From Oxyruncus cristatus (Eukaryota > Chordata > Aves > Passeriformes > Cotingidae), in the NCBI GenBank assembly GCA_013399855.1, contig VXAY01006782.1:1702130-1766129 (forward strand): a stretch of DNA of 64,000 nucleotides. The letters run 5' to 3'. Below are positions 1-11,731 of this stretch, piece after piece (the stretch's first letter is position 1; every line of letters starts with the position of its first letter). The position numbers and the translations under genes were made by a program. Below the pieces are notes generated by a model. It saw only the letters and a list, made by a program, of their open reading frames with translations. It did not search any database and was not told where the DNA came from.

Positions 1-397
1 CCATGGCTTAGAAGCCCCAGCTGTACTTATCTCCATTTCCTGTATCTATTAAAAGACTATTTTCATCAATAACATTTTTTCTTAAATACTTCAAAAATCC
101 CCTGACAGTCTTTTTACCTATGAAGAGCAGACAAAACTTAGTGGTTTTGTAACAAGATGGCACCTGACTATAGATGGAAATGGAGGGAACATATTTTGAG
201 GTGTCCCACACATCTGGCAAGATGGCTAAATGCCATATGAATTTCTTTTGTAAGAACCACTTACCTAAATGAATGGTCTTAGGTCTTGGTTACAGCCTTT
301 ATTGTTCACGAAACATGCATTACCACATTTAATCAAAATTTGTATGATCTTGATGACAGCTGAATTTTCTTCTTTTTTGGCTGCTTTCCTTTTGCAG
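1..397 (+). other. PHLPP1: PHLPP1 intron (partial, upstream side cut by window)
   Basis: Non-coding sequence leading into the first visible PHLPP1 exon. It ends in a pyrimidine-rich tract (TTTCTTCTTTTTTGG, then CTTTCCTTTTGCAG) that forms the splice acceptor at 397. I see no exon or repeat in it. Confidence 0.75.
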
Positions 398-528
398 TGT
401 GTGGATCTAAGCTGCAATGAACTGAGTGAAGTCACACTGCCTGAAAACCTGCCTCCAAAACTGCAAGAGCTGGACCTGACTGGAAATCCCAGACTAGCCC
501 TGGATCACAAAACCCTAGAGCTGCTGAA
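398..528 (+). CDS. PHLPP1: PHLPP1 exon: last leucine-rich repeat
   Basis: The exon starts in phase 0 after TTTTGCAG and ends with two bases of a codon before GTAAGT. It encodes 43 residues beginning [20 protein letters not shown], with typical LRR spacing (L-x-x-L-D-L-S-x-N, then [10 protein letters not shown]). This is the C-terminal end of the LRR solenoid that precedes the phosphatase domain in PHLPP proteins. PHLPP1 dephosphorylates AKT and conventional PKCs at their hydrophobic motif. The match to PHLPP1 comes from remembered family sequence and from the exons that follow. The two-base overhang joins the exon at 4095 to give an Asn codon. Confidence 0.95.
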
Positions 529-3500
529 GTAAGTTACCTTACAGAGCGGGAAAGGGCAGAAAAAGTCTGTCCCTAGCATGTGAGAAAACCACGATACACA
601 GAAGTGTGTATCTCTTGTAAGGAGAACGTCTTCCTGTTGTCAGCGGATCAGGAAGTAACAGACTATGTGGATAGGTTGGAAACTGATGCTTCCTTGAAGA
701 GAATGACTTTATCTCTTCCAGTGCAATTGCTTTCAGCTGTAGCTCCTGGAGGGGTCTGCTAGTTTGGGTTAACCACTATTGGGGCAGTTTGATTTCCATT
801 TTACTTCTGACAATAGATTCAACCAAAAGACTTACTTTGTACCACTGTGGAGATGCCAGTAGCTGCCTACTTTTTCTTTCTTCACATTTATCTGCTTCGG
901 TCTCTTTGCCATTGTGCTACTTTTTAGCTCTTCACATACTGTTTCTTGTTACCCTTCATACCTCTCTGCTTTTGTCCTAGAAATGATACATTTTTCATAT
1001 TTAAACCTCTCATGAAGACTCATATCTCCCACTCTGCAGCAAAACTAGTTCCTTTGCTTTGGGACCCTCAGTCTCCTTCCGTTTTACCTGTTTGGTTTCT
1101 CCCTTCACTTAAGTGTCACCCATAACTGAAATTCACCTTGTGCCTTGTTCTGCAGTGTGTTGGGAAGCTGTTGCACTAAGCCAGATCATCTGTGGCTAGT
1201 GGTGCTGTCTTGACCTTTTCTTACGTCCTTTAGGGAACTGCACCAGCTCCAGGTTTCCTTCTAAGTCTCTTTGATTCTTAAATATTGAATGGTTTCAAGG
1301 AGAATTGCTTTATTTTTTAGGGGTTGATCAGTTGCTTCATGCTGTTTGCTTTTAAATGGTTAAGATCAGACACTGGAGTAGTAAACCTCATCTGTCGTGC
1401 AAGCAAGGGAATCTTATGGTGTGAGTTTGCTTTTAGCTTGAATCAGCAGGTTTTACAAAATGTAAGTGGAAATTTGAGTAATGATGAGTTTTCACAGATA
1501 AAAACAAGAGCCCATGTTCTGCAGCAGACAGTGAAAACAAGGGGCATTCCTCTGTTTTAAGATCTGCTTTATTGCATACAGGAAATCTTCTTGCAGAAGC
1601 ACTGTGTAATTTTGCTCTGGCTCACAGGGGGAAAAAGATATGTTTTACTCAGTTAATGAATTGTATCAAAACTTAAAGTGAAATATGAGCTTTTGTCGCG
1701 TATAACCCAGCAGACAAGATGGGCACCCAGTTTCTTGCCACGTTAGTGTGCAGCCATCATGCATTGTAGCATTATTGTACAAATTGAAATCCTAAGTAAT
1801 TGAAGAGAAATGTGGCCCAGTTACGTGCCATATTTTCACTGGCAAATGTGTGGTTCTTAATTCACAGAAAACCTTTTTCCCCTTGTTATGTGCGTTTTGC
1901 TTTATTATTTGTTCGGGGGGGTGGGGGTGTTTTTCTGGTTTTATTTTTTTTAAATAAATTATACTAAAAACCCACTATAAATTATACTAAAAACTGGCCA
2001 CAGTCAGGTGTTTCAGGCCTCCTGAGAGGTTTCTCAGTCTGTACTGATACACTGCCCTGACTTCTATGGTATACAGCTATAATTGACTGTGAGAGAGGAG
2101 GCGCTTCTTTCACTTGATTTTCCTGGCAGGCACAAAAATACTTGTGCACTTGATACTTTTTATATCTTCCTTCTGCATGTGAAAGGCAGCTCTCCATCTG
2201 TGCCCTGGCAGGATTCAAGGAGGTAGTAGGTTAATATGTATTCTCAGTGCTAGTGAGAAGAAGAGTCCTGTCATGCATGCTTGCTTTTTTAATATGTATG
2301 GAGATATTAAAGGAGGCTTGCATGCCTAGGACAATGTTGTCAAGGGATTTATTGGATGTAAGAATTTTCAGTAGCAATTAAAATGAAGAAGAACAACAAC
2401 AAGAAATAAATGCTGCTACCCTGATTTCTAGGAAAGAGCATCTAGTTCAATTGTAACAGTCACTTTAAATTAAGGGGGAAATAAACCATGCTGTTCAGAA
2501 GCCTTAGCCCATATTGCCTGCATAGGATGCGCTACTGGGTATCATTCCTTTCTGGGCACATGGTCTGTTTGTAGTGGTGCTACTAAGGAGGCTGAAAGCA
2601 GTGCGTTGAGGAATGTTTGGTTTGTTTTATTTTTCTGCCACTGCTGGGAAGACTTGAGACAACTTTGGGTCCTTGACCTGCCCAGGAATCCATAGTCAGT
2701 CAACCCAGTTAAAAAAGGAAACAGAAACCTTTTTGACCCAAGTTCCTGTGCCCTGGAGATAAGTGTCTTGTGTGAGAAGTCTGCAAAGAAAGAGTGTTTG
2801 CTCATGTGTGTACTGCTTTGCAGGTGCAGAGAGAATTTGAATTTCTGCTACTTTAGAAGAGATCTAGGTTTCCAGTCTGATTTGGGGTTAGATAATCTCT
2901 TCTAATGCTTGTGGCAAGATGTTTGCCTCCTGTTTGCCACATGGAGGGCTGCAGAACCAAAAACTTAAAATACAAGTGGTTCTAACATTATTTATGTAAT
3001 TTGTTTGCTTTTAATCTGCCCTCACTGATGTACATCCTGGCTATTAAGAAAGAAATTGAACTGGATGTGACAGTACTTCAGGTTATTTGAGGAAGGCTGT
3101 GCAATGCTGAAAAGACTCTTGTCTGTTCAGGTCAGGTAGGGATTTGGATAGAGAAAAAATGAATGCTCAGAGTGAACAGTTAGACCTTTCTGCTTGTGTC
3201 CTTTTATGTTTCTTTTGGTTCATGAAAGGTTCGGGTGCCTTTGAAGTCTCTGCAGCGTGTGGGGAGCTCGCTTTTCCTGCCTTTGGAAGAGAGCAGTAGG
3301 GAGCAGGGGGTAGGTCATCTCTCCCCAGCAAAGCAGTGCTGTTAGGAGAAGGGTATAAACAGAGAGGGCTGGGCCATTTTTAAGTCTTTACTATGCTCTG
3401 TGAGATACTTCAAATTCAGGCTAAAGGCTATGTTGGCAGTAAATTGGAGGGTAGAGGATCAAGGGCATAAGTAAAATTGGACTGCACAATTGGGGAAGGC

Positions 3501-4094
3501 AGAAGGGCTGTTGCCTGCTGTTGGGACCACAGGCTGGCTCTTGCAGGTTGATGCAGGACCAGGATGGAGCTGATTTCAGTTTTGTGAGTGTTTTCATGAA
3601 AGGCTGTTACTACGTGTTGTTTCTAAATAATTTTTTTTTCTTCCATTTAGGGGTTGCTGTGGGTCATACAGGATATTTCATTTGAGTACAATGCAAAAAG
3701 TGCAGAGACTTGTTGTTAAAATGGGTGGGAGAGACGTATAAGTTAAAAAAAGCCAGTCCCCTGTACTGGCTTTCATCAAACTTTCATCAGATTTGCTTTG
3801 TATTCCTACGGGGCCAGGTTTGAAACAAATAGCTTGGGGTGGGGGCAGGGAAAGAAAAACCTGCAATCAAAACAGTGCAGCTGACACCCTCCCTCATAGA
3901 GGCTGTCAGAGGCATTGTTTGTTGTATGCAGGCACATAAAGGTAACCTTCTTTGGATGTCCTGTTTCATTTCCTTCTATTAAATGTATTACTAAGAACTG
4001 GGAGAGTAGAAAAAGGTCTTCTCTTTACGATTTAAGTTGTATCATGTCGGCACTTCAACCCATTGCATCTTTCCCCTTCCCTTTCTCCTTGCAG
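529..4094 (+). other. PHLPP1: PHLPP1 intron
   Basis: Intron with a consensus GTAAGT donor and a CTCCTTGCAG acceptor. It contains a short direct repeat at 1954-1994 and a small hairpin at 3749-3773 (9-bp stem AAAGCCAGT / ACTGGCTTT). Open frames inside it are short and lack family resemblance. No coding exon or recognisable transposon was seen. Confidence 0.85.
1954..1994. repeat. short direct repeat, two 18-bp copies
   Basis: ATAAATTATACTAAAAAC occurs at 1954-1971 and again at 1977-1994, separated by CCACT. It looks like a local slippage duplication in an AT-rich part of the intron. No function is suggested. Confidence 0.85.
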
Positions 4095-4199
4095 CAATAT
4101 CCGCTGCTTCAAGATCGACCAGCCCTCAGCCGGTGATGCGTCGGGAGCGCCGGCGGTGTGGAGTCACGGCTACACGGAGGCGTCCGGCGTTAAGAACAA
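4095..4199 (+). CDS. PHLPP1: PHLPP1 exon: start of PP2C-like domain
   Basis: The acceptor CTCCTTGCAG is followed by C, which completes the split Asn codon. Translation then reads NIRCFKIDQPSAGDASGAPA and continues WSHGYTEASGVKN plus a split Lys. This is the entry strand of the PHLPP phosphatase domain, where W-S-x-G-Y-T-E-A-S-G-x-K-N-K is characteristic. The donor is CAA|GTACGA, weaker than consensus. The phase (two bases carried) matches the next exon exactly. The exon is much richer in GC than its flanking introns. Confidence 0.94.
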
Positions 4200-5071
4200 G
4201 TACGACCTGGCATGTGTTTTCTTACGTGGGCACTCTGACAGCAGAGCCCCTCTATGCCAAGATAAAGGAATCCTTTCTTCAGTGGAAGTTTTGTGGCTCA
4301 CAGAGGCAGAGGCCGTGCCACAACTCTACATTTGTATACCAAGCCCCTGCTTGGGTCTCCACTGCGGTCTTTGTTAGGGAAGTTGCTAAGATACAAGTGT
4401 AGCCGACACATTTGGTCTGTGCAAGACTCTGGTACTTGCAAAAGATCTGAGTGTTTGAAAGCATTTTCCTCTTTGCAAAGCTTCTTTATCTTCAGCCAAA
4501 GGATGTTTACCAAGCAAATCAGAGAAACTAAAGGACGAGACAGAATGGCCAAAACTCTGAATATTCATAGTGTGTGGCACTCCTGTGATTAAGGCAGCGC
4601 TTGACAAATAATGTATCAAGAGCAATGTGATTAATCTTTCTTTGTTCCTTAGTTCCTCAAATACCTTTTGAGAAATCCTTTGCTACCTAGGTTTCTGTAG
4701 CAAGTGCCAGCAAGCCTTTACCAACTGTTAACTGATTTAATGCACAACTTGGTCCCAAAGATGGCTTTTGGAGGAGCAAGTGCAGTTTAAATTGGTGTGT
4801 CAGGGATACTTTCCCCCCTTTTTCTACAAATAAGGGACTAGTTCACATACTGAAAAGGAGGAAGAATGTTTAGGGCTTAGCTTGAACTTCCAGTATAGTT
4901 TCCTCCCCATCTTACCACTGTTGATGGGCCTGACTTGTCTCAGAGAGCAGTCCTGAAATACCTGTGAACAGAGGTGGTTAAAGCTAGCTCTCAGACCAGG
5001 TAAAAATGACAAGTTGAGAAACTAATAGAGGGATATACCCCTCATGTTCTCCTGCTTTGTTTTTTCACTAG
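4200..5071 (+). other. PHLPP1: PHLPP1 intron
   Basis: GT-AG intron with a GTACGA donor and the pyrimidine-rich acceptor TTTGTTTTTTCACTAG. I saw no repeats or extra exons. The several overlapping short open frames near 4.0-4.6 kb run through the preceding exon in wrong frames or read into the intron. Confidence 0.8.
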
Positions 5072-5266
5072 GCTGTGTGTGGCAGCACTTTCAGCCAACA
5101 ACTTCTGCGACAACCGGGAGGCACTTTATGGTGTTTTTGATGGTGACCGCAATGTGGAAGTGCCATATTTGCTGCAGTGCACCATGAGTGACATCTTGGC
5201 AGAAGAGCTACAGAAAACAAAGAATGAGGAGGAATACATGATCAACACTTTCATTGTTATGCAGAG
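5072..5266 (+). CDS. PHLPP1: PHLPP1 exon: PP2C metal-binding FDG motif
   Basis: The first base completes a Lys codon, followed by LCVAALSANNFCDNREALYG and then VFDGDRNVEVPYLLQCTMSD, and the exon ends at MQ plus a split Arg before GTGAGT. The segment GVFDGD corresponds to the canonical PP2C GVFDGHGG motif, whose Asp coordinates the catalytic metal. In PHLPP the HGG part is replaced, as seen here (DRN). The stretch through LAEELQKTKNEEEY is near-identical to what I remember of vertebrate PHLPP1. Confidence 0.96.
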
Positions 5267-7320
5267 GTGAGTCCCGGACCTGAAGCGTTTTTTGCCTTGG
5301 CCGTGCTCACTGGGCAGGTTGTTTGCTTTCAGGTCAGACACCTTCTCTTGCTTCAAAAAAATGTGAGGGGAGGGAAGCCTTGGTATCCGGCTACAGCGTT
5401 TTCTTTTATTGCTTGTTTTGTGAATATTGCCCTCTGTTCCTTTCAGGTGTGGGGAGAAAAACCCCAACACCTCCCCAGCCAAACAAGAAAAACTCCAACC
5501 CACCTGCAAAATTACTAAATGCCCATGACTAAGTGGTGGGTGGAGGTTTATTCTTTTTTTAGATCTTCTCTAAGTCTTACCGTTCACAATTGGCCATAAC
5601 CAAGTCAGTGCTGTGAATGTCTTGATCATCTTTTTAAACTTCCTTACTACTGCTGCCTGCAATGTCTGGACTTGCTCTTTCTGTTTCTCTGTACCAGTTC
5701 AGGTTATTTAAGGCTACACAGCTATTTGAAACAGATAGTTTGACTCCTTTGAAATCCCTTTGGCCTTAGAATATCATTTGAGCAGGACCCATACAGAGAT
5801 ATTGTGATACAATAGCTGTGAGTGTAATAATAGTTTTGTGTAGTGGTTTGGAAACTGTGTGTGCTGTTCTTGACAGAAGAAGAAATTGTGCCCAGGGAGA
5901 CACTGAGTGAAGGAGAGTACGCAGAGAATTGAAGAAAGGAAGATGTAAGGGAAACAAAGGAGAAAGCAAATAAGCAGCTTAGAGACTACGGAAGTGGACC
6001 AAATTAAAAGTAGTATTGCTTACTGTTGAATTGCTGCACCTTTGGAAAGGAGAAGTACTGAAGTTATTGTATTGGAACAGATAGGGAAGCAGTAGGATGG
6101 TACTGAAACTTAAAAATAGGAGAGAGAAAACACTTCCTTCCCATAATGGCTTATAACAGTGCCTCAGACTACTAGCTGAGAAGGTGGTTGCCATACACTT
6201 AAAATATTCAAAACTAATAACAAATTTCAGTAGTGAAAGTACTTATTAAGTGGTTTGTTACTAATGCAATTTCACAGGAATGTTGCATTCCTACAAAAAG
6301 CTGTACTTTTTTCCCCGTCTCAAATCAAAATAAGCTAACCACTTCTTTGGAGAACCTGGAACAGTATTCATTCCAGTTGCATTTAACCATTCACTGATGC
6401 TTACAGTTGATATGCAGCACTTGTAAAGTGTATTTGTAAAAAATAAATTAAAAAAGCAGATTAAAGTTTGGTTGCAAGTTTAATAGTGCATCCTCCCCAT
6501 GATTTTGAATCAGAAGTTCTTACTAGCTATCCTGAGCCTTAATATAAATATTAGCAATTAGCTTTATAATTACTATAGGAGAAGACCCCGATAAACAAGC
6601 TACTGGGAAGGATGAATGTTTTTTCACAGTTTAATATTGCAATTAACTTACCTTGTAATGGCAGGATTCTGAAAACTTCAATTTTATCGATAGATTTATT
6701 TTTTTTTTTCCCACTGTGACTCCTGCTGAAAAAACAGGCTTAAACATTTCTAAGGACATATTTAACAGGTTATTACCTGACAGCATAAATGAAAAAATGT
6801 GCCTTCTTACAGTGGAGTTCGCAGCCACTGTGATTTTTTACTAATTATTTGATACTTTTAAGAGCATTATTCTGAAGTGATCACAAAATAGTGAACCTTT
6901 GCCTTCTGTTTTTGCTCAAAAGTAGAGTTTTTTACAGTCAGAATTATTATTTTTATAACAAAATCTGTAGCTTCAGAAGCCAAAGCTCTATCTGACCTTT
7001 AAAACGAATATCTATAAGATGTAAAGGAAAAAAGACAACTGAAATTCTTTAAAAGTGCAAAGGTTTTTTTTTTTTCTAAAATTGAGCAGATTTGAGTATC
7101 TGCTTATGTGAAAATAACACACTGCCTGAAAAGCTGCATGAGAGATCTCTGCAGTGCTTCTGCTGTAGTGTCACAGCTTTCAGTGGAGACTTTTGTTTCT
7201 GTCCCAGTGATCCGATAGAGTCAGGGCCCTGAATGCTTGTGGAACAGCGGCTGTTTCTCCATAGTACCCCTAACACTTGTTTTCCAGTTAAAGAACAATC
7301 ATTGTTTTGTTTAATTCCAG
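5267..7320 (+). other. PHLPP1: PHLPP1 intron
   Basis: Intron with GTGAGT donor and TTTAATTCCAG acceptor. AT-rich. It includes homopolymer T tracts (about 6692 and 7066). No transposon or exon recognised. Confidence 0.85.
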
Positions 7321-7549
7321 GAAACTTGGAACAGCTGGACAGAAACTTGGAGGCTCTGCTGTCCTTTGCCATATAAAACATGATCCCATGGACCCTGGTG
7401 GATGCTTCACGCTAACCTCAGCAAACGTGGGGAAGTGCCAAACCGTTCTCTGCCGGAATGGGAAACCTCTGCCTTTGTCCAGGTGTTACGTGATGAGTTG
7501 TGAAGAAGAGCTGAAGAGGATTAAGCAGCATAAGGCCATTATCACAGAG
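7321..7549 (+). CDS. PHLPP1: PHLPP1 exon: PP2C-like core
   Basis: The first base completes an Arg codon. The exon then encodes KLGTAGQKLGGSAVLCHIKH, continuing through TSANVGKCQTVLCRNGKPLP, and ends IKQHKAIITE in phase 0 before GTTAGA. The ANVGKCQTVL strand aligns with the PP2C ANVGDSRAVL motif, with the usual GDSR aspartate region substituted, which is a known oddity of the PHLPP branch. CFTLTSANVG and LSRCYVMSCEEE show small differences from the human residues I recall (S/C and I/V changes). Confidence 0.96.
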
Positions 7550-9485
7550 GTTAGAGAACAGCTGGGACTGTTGCAACTTGCAGCTTCCTTGAAGAGTATT
7601 TGCACAGCAGTGCATGAAATTACATGTTGATATTAGTAACCTCTAGGAGATAGTGTTCATGGTATGGGTTCTGGAGTTGCACTTCTCCTTTCAAGGTGAT
7701 TCATACCATGCAATCAAGTTGCTTTTCCATCCCATTGCCATGCAGGATTTTGATTATCTTCCAAGAGTGAGCAGTTGTGAGTGTGTTGCATTGGAACAGG
7801 AAAGCAGACACCCTCCTCCTAATGGGAGAGGAATTGCTGTGTTGGAGCTGTCATGATGAGCCTCTCCAATTGAAAAGGATAAGAGGGCAGAGCACTTGGA
7901 GCAGTGCTGTCCTTCCCTTAGGAGACTCCTTGCTCCTGGCAGGCTGACTTTGCTGTCTGAACTCCTGTGTTCCCAGAACTGCCCCTTGACAGGCTGCTCT
8001 TGAAGAGAGCACTTGCCCAAGAGGAAAACTCACCCTGCGCTCAGCTGAACCATGAGAGAGGATAAAACTATTTGTTCCCTTCTTAGAAGCTTGAAGCCAC
8101 TGCTGTCAGTTTTGCTTTGCCTTGTGTGACACATGGATAAATATCGAGTCCTCCTAATGGTGGAGGAAAGGGCAGAAAGAAAACTCACTGCTGTGTGCCC
8201 GAGAGCAGAGTGTGCATGTGTGTGTGTAGGGATGTGTGTCAACAGCAGCAGCAGTGTGCCTATTGATCTTGCCAGGGAAAGGTGACGACTGGGGTCTCAA
8301 ATGTGACAAGTTGAAAGGGAGTCACTCCAACGTAGTGTGCATCACCGAGGCATGCTCATTATGTTGTTCTGTAGAGGAAAAGGGAAATTTCTGTGCTGAA
8401 TCTTAAGATGACTCACTGATTTCATGTGCTTTGATGGCTTATCACTGCTGTCAGCCTTCTAATGGGAAAGTTAACAAGCCAACATGGGGTTTTATTTCTT
8501 CTGAGTGGTTTTAAAGAAGCAGCTTTTTTGGTCTTGGTTCACTTTTCTGTGGTTTTGCCCTTTATGATAAACCCTGCAGTTGTTAGCTGCATCCAAAGAG
8601 TGTAAATCCTCACCTTTGCTATGCTTCCCAAACATACAAATTAGCAGGGTGCAGCTATCCCCAGCAGGCTGACAGATAGCTAGACTTGCTGTTTCAGACG
8701 CTTGCTCTGCTTATTCTGGCAGCTTGGATTCTAACCAGGACAGGATTCTGGGATTTGGACATGCATGGCATTTTTTTTTCAAATGCGTCCATTTTTATTG
8801 ATGTTTTCCCTTCAGATACTACTCTTCCTTCCTTTGGAAATGTCAAATCTAAGTGGAAATGTAGTAAGTAATTGGGGCATGTAAAACATTTCACTACAAC
8901 TCAGCTGATTGAGACATGCAGACTTGCTCTCTGCTGCATTTGACTTGCATGCTTGATTTAAAGTATTTTTTTAATGAACTTTTGTTTCTGAAGTGATGAG
9001 CCAAGATGAAACCTATGATTGTTACAGCTGCAAGAGAAGACTCATAGCTGAATGACCTGCCCCTATATCAAATGGAGCTGTGTGTTGCTTTGCCCTGTAT
9101 AAAGCCAGATATCGTGGGTGGAGGAGGGATAAGTCTGACTCACTAGTAAAACATTTGTCCAGTTGGCTCTTGCAGCTGCAGGGGCAGAATAGATGGCTCT
9201 TTGTTGCAGCCTCCTGCTGTGTTGGTCTGTGCATAGGTGATGCTGATGACAAATCAGTTGGGTGTAGGAGGCGTAGCGCAGGATTCCAAACCAGCCTTTG
9301 CTGTGCTCTGATCCCAGCTCTGTCTCTCCTTGCAAGTCACTTTGCTTTTCCGTCTCCTTAAATGGCACTATAAATGGCAGTGTTGGGGGTACTGCAAAAA
9401 CAGCCGTCAATAAAATGCAAGGAGATGCAGGTACTGTGTATCCTTGTCTGTCTTGTTTCCAATTTCTTGTCCTTTCTAATTTCAG
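7550..9485 (+). other. PHLPP1: PHLPP1 intron
   Basis: Last intron of the gene, GTTAGA donor to CTAATTTCAG acceptor. It contains a short TG-rich stretch near 8215-8240. No coding exon or recognisable transposon was seen. Confidence 0.85.
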
Positions 9486-10538
9486 GACGGCAAAGTGAAC
9501 GGCGTGACAGATTCAACAAGAATCTTGGGGTACACCTTCCTTCACCCGAGTGTTGTGCCGCGTCCTCACGTCCAGTCCATCACCTTAACTCCACAAGATG
9601 AGTTCTTCATTCTGGGAAGCAAGGGGCTGTGGGACAGCCTCTCGATGGAGGAAGCAGTGGAGGCAGTCAGAAACGTGCCTGACGCGCTGGCAGCCGCGAA
9701 GAAGCTTTGCACTTTGGCCCAGAGTTACGGCTGCAATGACAGTATCAGCGCCGTCGTGGTGCAGCTCAACGTGACGGAGGACAGCTTCTGCTGCTGCGAA
9801 CTTAACGGGGTCCCACCCCCCAGCCCAGGCATTTTCCCCCAGACTGTCAATGTGGTCATCAAGGACAGGCCAACAGATGCGCTTGGGATGCCATCTTCGA
9901 GCAGTGGTATGGCTTCGGAAATCAGCAGCGAGATCTCCACCTCTGAAATGAGCAGCGAGGTGGGGTCCACAGCCTCCGATGAGCCTCCTCAGGTAGCCAT
10001 GAATGAGAACAGCCCGGCCTACCCAGGGGAGCAGCGCTGCATGCTGCACCCCGTCTGCCTGTCCAATTCTTTCCAGCGGCAGCTCTCCAGCGCCACCTTC
10101 TCCAGCGCCTTCTCTGACAACGGCCTTGACAGCGACGACGAGGAGCCGATCGAGGGGGTCTTCACCAACGGCAGCCGCGTGGAGGTGGAGGTGGACATCC
10201 ACTGCAGCCGAGCGAAGGAGAAGCAACTGCTCCAAGTGCCGGTGGAAGCCAGCGACGAAGGTATCGTCATCAGTGCCAATGAAGATGAGCCCGGCCTTCC
10301 CAGGAAAGCTGAATATTCTGCCTCAGGCACAATAGGGCGCCGGCGGGGCAATGGTTCTGTGGCACCACACGAGAGGAGCCATAACTTAATTGAAGTTGCA
10401 ACGGATGCACCACTCAGAAAAACCGGGGGCTACTTTGCTGCTCCAGCGCAGCCTGATCCTGATGACCAATTCATCATCCCACCAGAGCTCGAGGAAGAAG
10501 TCAAGGAGATTATGAAGCAGCACCAGGAACAACAACAA

Positions 10539-10570
<32 letters not shown>

Positions 10571-10622
10571 GAGGCAGTATCCGATGGACCACCTGGCAGA
10601 CTATTACGATACACCACTATGA
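9486..10622 (+). CDS. PHLPP1: PHLPP1 terminal coding exon: PP2C end, tail, polyQ, PDZ ligand
   Basis: The exon starts in phase 0 as DGKVNGVTDSTRILGYT and encodes 378 residues to TGA at 10620. Its domains in order are: the end of the phosphatase (DEFFILGSKGLWDSLS, where PP2Cs have DGLWD; then YGCNDSISAVVVQLNVTED, the last PP2C metal-site motif region); a Ser/Glu-rich segment (SSSSGMASEISSEIS); an acidic patch with DSDDEEPIEGVFTNGSRVEV; a conserved GYFAAPAQPDPDDQFIIPPE block; a 14-Gln tract; and the C-terminal DYYDTPL. DTPL is the PDZ ligand of PHLPP1, whereas PHLPP2 ends DTAL in my recollection, so this supports PHLPP1. The five visible exons sum to 598 residues without a frame break. The exon is GC-rich and contrasts with its introns. 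Confidence 0.97.
10530..10571 (+). repeat. PHLPP1: polyglutamine tract (CAA/CAG mix) in PHLPP1
   Basis: Fourteen Gln codons in a row: three CAA, four CAG, one CAA, six CAG, then AGG. The CAA interruptions should stabilise the tract against slippage. Human PHLPP1 also has a Gln-rich stretch at this place, followed by prolines that are absent here. Confidence 0.95.
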
Positions 10623-11575
10623 CCCACTCTACTTACTGCTCAGAAATAAACTAACAAATAAGGACACTAAGAGTGTGAGACCCAGTGGGCTTGCATTACA
10701 GCAGGGGTTTTCCTTATCCTTTTCCTTTATATACTTCCTTTTCCTTATCCTGCCACTACAGATAACTGCAGCTTTTCAGTTTGTTAGGTTTAATATTCAT
10801 TGACTTTCTTCTAGAGACGCTTGACTGGTAAAGTTTAAAAATAGTTAACCTTCCCTTAACATATCAAGTGTAAAAACAGAAAAACAAAAAAATAAAAAAA
10901 ATAAAAAGGTTTAATATATTGCTGAGAAACAGATGATGATGTAATATTTTTTAAAATGGCTTGTTTGTTTTGTTTGAAAAGCAGGGCAGTAGCCAGTGCT
11001 AAATGATTTAAGTAATATTGTAATACTGTATTTCTTTGAGAGAAAAGGCTTTTTTTGGTCTTGAAAATGATAGACATTTGTAGAATATGGAGACTAACTC
11101 CTAGGAGTTGCTTTACTCTTTCAGGTGACTTAAGTCACTGAGATTCACTAATTTTCTCTGAGAGAACAGTTGATTGGGAAATTCCTGTAAATAGCTCAGT
11201 GTTGTATAGTGATGCTTACATGTTTTGTAGCCTTGGCATTAAGGACACAACCTGAAAAACTGACCTTTTTTCTTAAAAGCGACTCTTTGGGCCATGGTCA
11301 TGGAGCGCGAAGGACTGCGTGGCTGTGTACGAGTTAGCTAGAGCCAAGGTGGTGTAGACCGTTTAAAGACACCCACTTTTTCCTCCGATCTCTTTCTTTC
11401 CTTACTTTTACAGACAACGTTTTGTTTGTGTTCCTTACTGCTGCCACAACCAGCATGATTGTATAGAGCTCATTTGCTGTAGAACATTTACATACCAAGA
11501 GTTATATTAAAGCCGAATGCACAAATGAACATGTCATAATTTTTGTTATAATAAATATAAAATTTACACCTGATG
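10623..11575 (+). other. PHLPP1: PHLPP1 3' untranslated region
   Basis: AT-rich sequence after the stop codon, with an early AATAAA at 10645-10650 and a stronger distal AATAAA at 11550-11555 followed by a T/G-rich element (TGATGTCTGCTTTTATGTCTG). The distal site is inferred to be the main transcript end. The exact cleavage point is not visible. Confidence 0.7.
11550..11555 (+). terminator. PHLPP1: poly(A) signal AATAAA, probable PHLPP1 transcript end
   Basis: Canonical hexamer inside TTATAATAAATATAAAATTT, followed within about 25 bases by a GT-rich downstream element. It is the last good signal before sequence with no gene content. Confidence 0.65.
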
Positions 11576-11731
11576 TCTGCTTTTATGTCTGAATAGCTGA
11601 GCAGCAGCTCTCAAAGAGAAGCTTGCTGTGGCTTATCAGCGTGCTGCTCAGTTAAACCAAGAAGCGTCAAAACTTTTTCAGCTTGATCACATTTTTACAC
11701 TAACTGCAGAAGCTCACGTGTACTTTCAGAA

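Noticed and set aside
9585..10235. 216-codon open frame on the - strand
   Set aside because: It is the antisense shadow of the GC-rich PHLPP1 terminal exon, whose + strand frame is continuous and clearly conserved.
10386..10592. Leucine-rich - strand frame that looks like a membrane segment
   Set aside because: The Leu run is only the antisense of the polyglutamine CAG tract.
398..10622. PHLPP2 rather than PHLPP1
   Set aside because: The C-terminal DTPL, the Gln-rich stretch and the SSSSGMASEIS and DSDDEEPIEGVFTNG blocks match my memory of PHLPP1. PHLPP2 should end DTAL and diverge strongly in the tail.
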